From Bryobacterales bacterium (lineage in GTDB: Bacteria > Cyanobacteriota > Vampirovibrionia > Obscuribacterales > Obscuribacteraceae): a DNA stretch of 8,780 nucleotides. Position 1 is the stretch's first letter. Each line of letters opens with the position of its first letter. Made by a program: the position numbers and the translations under genes. The notes below the pieces were generated by a model, which saw only the letters and a list, made by a program, of their open reading frames with translations, ran no database searches and was not told the DNA's origin. This document shows, in pieces, positions 6,301 to 8,780 of this stretch. Location of the stretch: the NCBI GenBank assembly GCA_903970295.1, contig CAJCHQ010000259.1:1-8780 (forward strand), given 5' to 3'.

Positions 6301-8647
6301 CTACCGTGACGATAGCGTCAGCCCCCTCTTTGCCGGTCACTGGCGCGCTGATCATGGCCTTGGCCACATCGCCGACTTTGTAGACGTCCTTATCTAATTT
6401 GATCGTCAACGTTTGGGCTTCGGCTTCTTCGTTGGCTGCCACATAAGGATATCTGTAGTTGGAAACCCAGATGTTGCCCTGCGCTCTGATTGCATGATGC
6501 TCTTTGTCTTGGGCGTAAGCCGAGATGTAGAATTGATCGCTGGGCCATTGATCACGCACGTACATAGACATATTGGCCTTGCCCTGAGCGTCTGTCGTGA
6601 CGTTGACATCTGCCACTTGCTCCGAGTGATACTTGTGATTGATTCTGTCCCAGACCCAGCGTCTCGTCGTCAGTTTTACACTTTGATTGGCGACTGGTTT
6701 GCCGTCATAATCTTCCGCCAGGACGGCGACATCCATTTTCTCACCGGCCTGGGCTACATAAGATCCAGGATTGACGAACAGCACAAAATCGCCAGGCACG
6801 GCCTCGACTGACGTTCCCGAGTCGACCGTCAGCCGGCTGATATCAGTGACTGTTGCTTGCACGTTGTATTTTTTGTCGCTGTAGTTCGCATAATATGTCG
6901 GACCATCTTCCGCCGGCACATCAGGCACTTTCGTCTCGAAGGTGATGATCGCGTCGCCATTGGCGTCTGTAGTGGCAGTGCCGTCAGCAACTTGTTCGCC
7001 GCCACCGTAACTATCGCCGCCGCCGCCGTCCCAATCGTCGAAATAGCTGTAATAGCTCGGGCGAGGTTGCATGTGGACGCGACTGAACCAATCATCGCCG
7101 ACCGTGATTGTGTACTTGATTGTTGCGTTCGCCACTGGCGCACCAAAGTAATAGGCGGCGTGCAGTTTAGCCTGACCTTTGTCTCCCATCACCACACGCG
7201 GAGTCAAAGCAGTCATGTCGACTTGATATTCAGGCTTGCGATATTCGTCGACTTCGAATGAACCGAAACCGGTCGAGCCATCGGCATAAGTAAAGCGAAC
7301 TTGATAACCGCCGGTTTTGTCGTCCGCTGGTATGGCGAAGGAACCATGGAATGTGCCGTGGCTCGACGTCTTCAATTTGCCATGCCAAACTTCGTTGTTG
7401 TCAGGATTTTCAACCGCTGCGTCTACCACCATATTGGCGCCCGGATTGGTATAACCGTGGGTGGTGTTCTTGCGGATCATGCCCTTGTAGTAGACCGTCT
7501 GACCCAATCTGTAGACTGGTCGTTCCGTATAGAAATAGGTGTCGTAAGGGTTGGCGTCGAGATTGCTGGCACCGACATCGCCGTAGGTATGCTGTTGACC
7601 GCTAGTGCCGATGAAAAGCAACTGACTGCCGGAAAGTTCGGTTGTACTGTTCTGGGCTTTAGCTCCCGCTCCATCAAGTGGAATACGGACGATACCGTCG
7701 GCTCCGGTGAAAAATGGTCCAGACTGTTTTGTGCGGGATTGCTGATCCCAGGTTTCGATCTTGCAGTTGCTGACAGGCTTGAATGTCACGAGGTCAACTG
7801 CGCGAGCAACAGCGACGTCGTTGTCTCTCTTGATTACCAGACCGACATCACTGACTGTGAACCAGGCAATGTCATCGGCTTTACCATTGACACCATTGAC
7901 TTGCACGTAGGCGACATAATCACCCGGTGCCAACTGATCGTCCAGACGCACTTCCGCTCGCGACCAATCGGTGTAGTCTTGCTCCAATTTGAATTGCCGT
8001 TCGAGCGTTGGTTTCGATTTGGCAAATGGATTGGCAAACTTGGCTTCCACCTTTTTTGCGATCGCCAGATCGTAGCTCCAATCGAGTTGCTCTTTAGCAG
8101 GACCGCGCAGCAAGCTCATGATGTCGGTTTTGTATATCTTGACCGTGCCATCGATGGCGCCAGTTGTGTTGAAATAAAGTTCGGGGCGCTCGGCGCTCGT
8201 GTAGGTGCGAGAATGCTGACCGATTGTGACGCTCGGATTAAGAATGTGCATGGCGATATTTTTCGGGATCGACGCCACTTTTCCCTCTTCTACGAAAAGT
8301 CCATTCTCCTCGAAAGTTTCAAATCCTCGAGCGCGGACGCGCAAATTGTATTCACCGACCGGTAAATGGTCGATCTTGAATGTGCCATCGGGGCGAACCC
8401 ACGCCGCTCGTTCTACTTCGGTGGCGCCGCGGGGACCATTGACCAGAGCATAGACATGATTGCCTTTCATGTCATAAGTTTGCATGTGGAAACCTTTCAT
8501 CTCGAGGCTGATATGTCCCTCGAGTGAACCGCTCGGCTTTTCTAGCCACACCGCCAGTAGTGCCAGCAGCATCAACTTGATCGCCAGAAACTGCCAGGAG
8601 AACCACAAAGTTTTTTGGGAAATGCGGAAGGGTCTATATGTAAACAT
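3365..8647 (-). CDS. Thioester-containing bacterial alpha-2-macroglobulin, 1760 residues, N-terminally anchored
   Basis: Bacterial alpha-2-macroglobulins are envelope protease traps: cleavage of a bait segment triggers a conformational change and a buried Cys-Gln thioester links to the attacker. Seen in order: a basic start and hydrophobic segment (residues 14-35, no lipobox Cys), so a signal anchor or uncleaved signal; a carboxypeptidase-regulatory-like beta domain (about 40-130; DGTFKIDHLPVGEYNL); MG2/MG3 modules (about 365-470; YTERPVYRLGQTVYYKG, then VDEYRKPEYQV); a Gly/Asp/Tyr-rich loop (about 525-555); the bait-region domain (about 735-930; SLGIVDESIYAI, then FYSRRGNRV); the A2M core (about 930-1045; RKDFRDTAAWLPD, LPDNLTTWRATVRG). 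The thioester is YGCTEQTMSRLMP with C1153 and Q1156, followed by the alpha-helical toroid (DGGWGWW at 1205-1210) and a C-terminal receptor-like domain (about 1510-1760). A 66-residue Pro/Ala/Lys-rich stretch (1297-1362) interrupts the toroid. I chose the ATG at 8647 (AGGA 9 nt upstream) over a TTG three codons earlier. No pbpC-like partner is visible. Confidence 0.95.
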   Translation of the reverse strand: MFTYRPFRISQKTLWFSWQFLAIKLMLLALLAVWLEKPSGSLEGHISLEMKGFHMQTYDMKGNHVYALVNGPRGATEVERAAWVRPDGTFKIDHLPVGEYNLRVRARGFETFEENGLFVEEGKVASIPKNIAMHILNPSVTIGQHSRTYTSAERPELYFNTTGAIDGTVKIYKTDIMSLLRGPAKEQLDWSYDLAIAKKVEAKFANPFAKSKPTLERQFKLEQDYTDWSRAEVRLDDQLAPGDYVAYVQVNGVNGKADDIAWFTVSDVGLVIKRDNDVAVARAVDLVTFKPVSNCKIETWDQQSRTKQSGPFFTGADGIVRIPLDGAGAKAQNSTTELSGSQLLFIGTSGQQHTYGDVGASNLDANPYDTYFYTERPVYRLGQTVYYKGMIRKNTTHGYTNPGANMVVDAAVENPDNNEVWHGKLKTSSHGTFHGSFAIPADDKTGGYQVRFTYADGSTGFGSFEVDEYRKPEYQVDMTALTPRVVMGDKGQAKLHAAYYFGAPVANATIKYTITVGDDWFSRVHMQPRPSYYSYFDDWDGGGGDSYGGGEQVADGTATTDANGDAIITFETKVPDVPAEDGPTYYANYSDKKYNVQATVTDISRLTVDSGTSVEAVPGDFVLFVNPGSYVAQAGEKMDVAVLAEDYDGKPVANQSVKLTTRRWVWDRINHKYHSEQVADVNVTTDAQGKANMSMYVRDQWPSDQFYISAYAQDKEHHAIRAQGNIWVSNYRYPYVAANEEAEAQTLTIKLDKDVYKVGDVAKAMISAPVTGKEGADAIVTVEGERLYNYKVTPMNATAKLIEIPITAEYAPNVFIDVALIGNKHQFYTAEEMIKVSPEENFLNIKIASDKERYHPGDKAQYTLTATHKDGTPAANTELSLGIVDESIYAIRAEAAADICKFFYSRRGNRVLTACSFPQTYTGGPDKIEPRVRKDFRDTAAWLPDLVTDKDGKVTTEVKLPDNLTTWRATVRGIDMKTSVGASVSKIISTQDFILRLGLPRFYSQGDEALITAIVHNYTKQKQNVTVSVSTSDQFKFKDKKTQVLQIDPEKASRYSWPVTVMQPGTAVISAKAIGQTAGDAMEVKLPVRPLGLPAFTVKSGLLTEDKQSVEIPVGLSSDAEKSTVKGKLTLASSTIGPVLGNFDQLIEYPYGCTEQTMSRLMPSIVAMQLHKQLNVPMSDEIAKKFAKVQKLSLEKLAGYHHADGGWGWWANDDSNEYLTCYVVQGLSMLKASDYKVDDAFITGGMSWLAKTCTELQRQFADPHRVPDQWMDTALRTDLARMVYTLGLWDATPEDLAPPPPPKPVAAKTPNGATPAGSTTKAAAVDRSAPHAVPTPHPVPTPTPATKDVATRSGKAIKKKAKLTYSLGPDLFVPLQAVTSGPARPSQVRQYLVQNIKILSPEALTYLTLACRKLNDNEGAEKAYKRLTELANGGAYVNWAHTREMAEKLGSKSHYWEYDYRFTGVESTALALKAVMTMEPDNHDKIESIKQWLLWQRDNNGWENTKTTSEVFLALLQEELQFKSSKDTSFTLDASEGAKQLLNAVFDFSTSYKPEQVIPLPVAAHDKLTLTKDGPGRLYYTSLITYFRHMLPGDRSVAKGLPEGLNIVRKFYRMTPVATTTDGIVHFRTDEITDGHVKAGETIMMKILVDAPLDMPYIKVEALLPSGAEVVDDSRQNTADSSSDDTMKGDWGSAWWSHQDILDDRIVYFGTRLNHGKSEFHTMLRMELPGTLQINPVSLEGMYSDKIKGYSMLDSLQVTE
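4562..4759 (-). other. Low-complexity Pro/Ala/Thr/Lys-rich insertion inside the thioester domain
   Basis: Codons 1297-1362 of the macroglobulin encode a run of five prolines (APPPPPKPVAAKT), Ala/Thr/Gly-rich sequence, a PHAVPT/PHPVPT/PTPA repeat, and a basic end (AIKKKAKL). Ordinary helical sequence lies on both sides (LYTLGLWDATPEDL before; LGPDLFVPLQAV after). The segment therefore looks like a disordered loop between toroid helices rather than a domain linker at a boundary. Confidence 0.75.
4626..4661 (-). repeat. Two imperfect 18-bp tandem repeats coding PHPVPT and PHAVPT
   Basis: Units 4626-4643 and 4644-4661 match at 14 of 18 positions and encode six-residue units differing at one residue. 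They lie within the Pro-rich insertion, which suggests the insertion grew by short tandem duplication. Confidence 0.6.
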
Positions 8648-8656
8648 CGGCGACAA

Positions 8657-8660
8657 TCCT
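8657..8660 (-). promoter_or_regulatory. Ribosome binding site deciding the macroglobulin start
   Basis: The minus strand reads AGGA, 9 nt before the ATG at 8647. The alternative in-frame TTG at 8656-8654 directly abuts this site and so cannot use it, which favours the ATG and an N-terminus beginning MFTYRPFRIS. Confidence 0.6.
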
Positions 8661-8713
8661 GTACATTTGGCATTTCTGCTTGATTGGAATAGCTGCTTTC
8701 AATTTGCAGAGAA

Positions 8714-8745
8714 CTAACTGGTAGTAGGCATCGGTTGCCTCCCCC
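8714..8745 (-). promoter_or_regulatory. Leader mini-ORF (MPTTS, stop) with strong Shine-Dalgarno upstream of the macroglobulin gene
   Basis: The minus strand carries GGGGGAGG (complement of 8738-8745), a 6-nt spacer, then ATG CCT ACT ACC AGT TAG (8731-8714). The spacing is ideal and the site is stronger than that of the macroglobulin itself. The ATG is in frame with the macroglobulin gene but is cut off by TAG at 8716-8714 and again by TGA at 8701-8699. It may be a translated leader or chance. The Shine-Dalgarno lies in a small hairpin (TTGCC/GGCAA, 8735-8750). Confidence 0.35.
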
Positions 8746-8750
8746 GGCAA
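8735..8750 (-). repeat. Small inverted repeat enclosing the leader Shine-Dalgarno
   Basis: TTGCC (8735-8739) and GGCAA (8746-8750) form a 5-bp stem around a 6-nt loop. On the minus-strand transcript the loop and 3' arm contain the GGGGGAGG ribosome-binding sequence. No U-run follows on either strand, so it does not look like a terminator. The rest of 8648-8780 shows no convincing promoter. Confidence 0.35.
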
Positions 8751-8780
8751 GATCACTGCAGTTCGGTTTCCGGAGCGGAC

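Noticed and set aside
7301..8365. 354-codon open frame on the plus strand, antisense to the macroglobulin gene
   Set aside because: It lies wholly within the well-supported macroglobulin gene, has no recognisable domain, and its composition (Cys, Arg, Val-rich) is typical of an antisense shadow.
8648..8656. Macroglobulin start at the TTG at 8656
   Set aside because: It directly abuts the AGGA site and would leave no spacer, whereas the ATG at 8647 is 9 nt away.

Overview
The window reads as chromosomal DNA of a diderm (Gram-negative-type) bacterium with moderate GC content. The main reasons are a very large envelope-anchored alpha-2-macroglobulin (a periplasmic or surface protein in bacteria), a putatively exported M20 hydrolase, and bacterial-type Shine-Dalgarno sites. 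The taxon cannot be fixed from the sequence. An environmental, non-proteobacterial lineage (for example Obscuribacterales/Melainabacteria, Acidobacteria or Planctomycetes) is only a low-confidence guess. I see no mobile element, CRISPR array, tRNA or rRNA.

Layout. On the minus strand at the left edge lies a secreted M20-family metallohydrolase (1-1191), whose C-terminus runs off the window. Upstream of it on the same strand, after an 86-bp gap, is a class I (AroG-type) DAHP synthase (1279-2358), the entry enzyme of the shikimate pathway. All four metal ligands are at the same residue numbers as in E. coli AroG. A 209-bp divergent intergenic region (2359-2567) separates it from a plus-strand gene for an unrecognised 243-residue basic protein with no Cys, Trp or Tyr (2568-3299). 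That gene converges on a giant minus-strand gene (3365-8647, 1760 residues) for a thioester-containing bacterial alpha-2-macroglobulin. A hairpin between the two stops (3301-3323) with a T-rich run on the minus strand looks like the terminator of the macroglobulin gene. The right end (8648-8780) is the macroglobulin leader. It carries a strong Shine-Dalgarno plus a five-codon mini-ORF, well upstream of the real start.

The genes do not form an obvious single pathway. The DAHP synthase is housekeeping metabolism. The M20 hydrolase probably processes exported peptides or N-acyl amino acids. The macroglobulin is probably a protease trap of the cell envelope. The most unusual items are the 66-residue Pro/Ala/Thr/Lys-rich insertion inside the macroglobulin's thioester domain, the mini-ORF in its leader, and the unknown 243-residue protein. 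Nothing here amounts to a clearly new multi-gene system.
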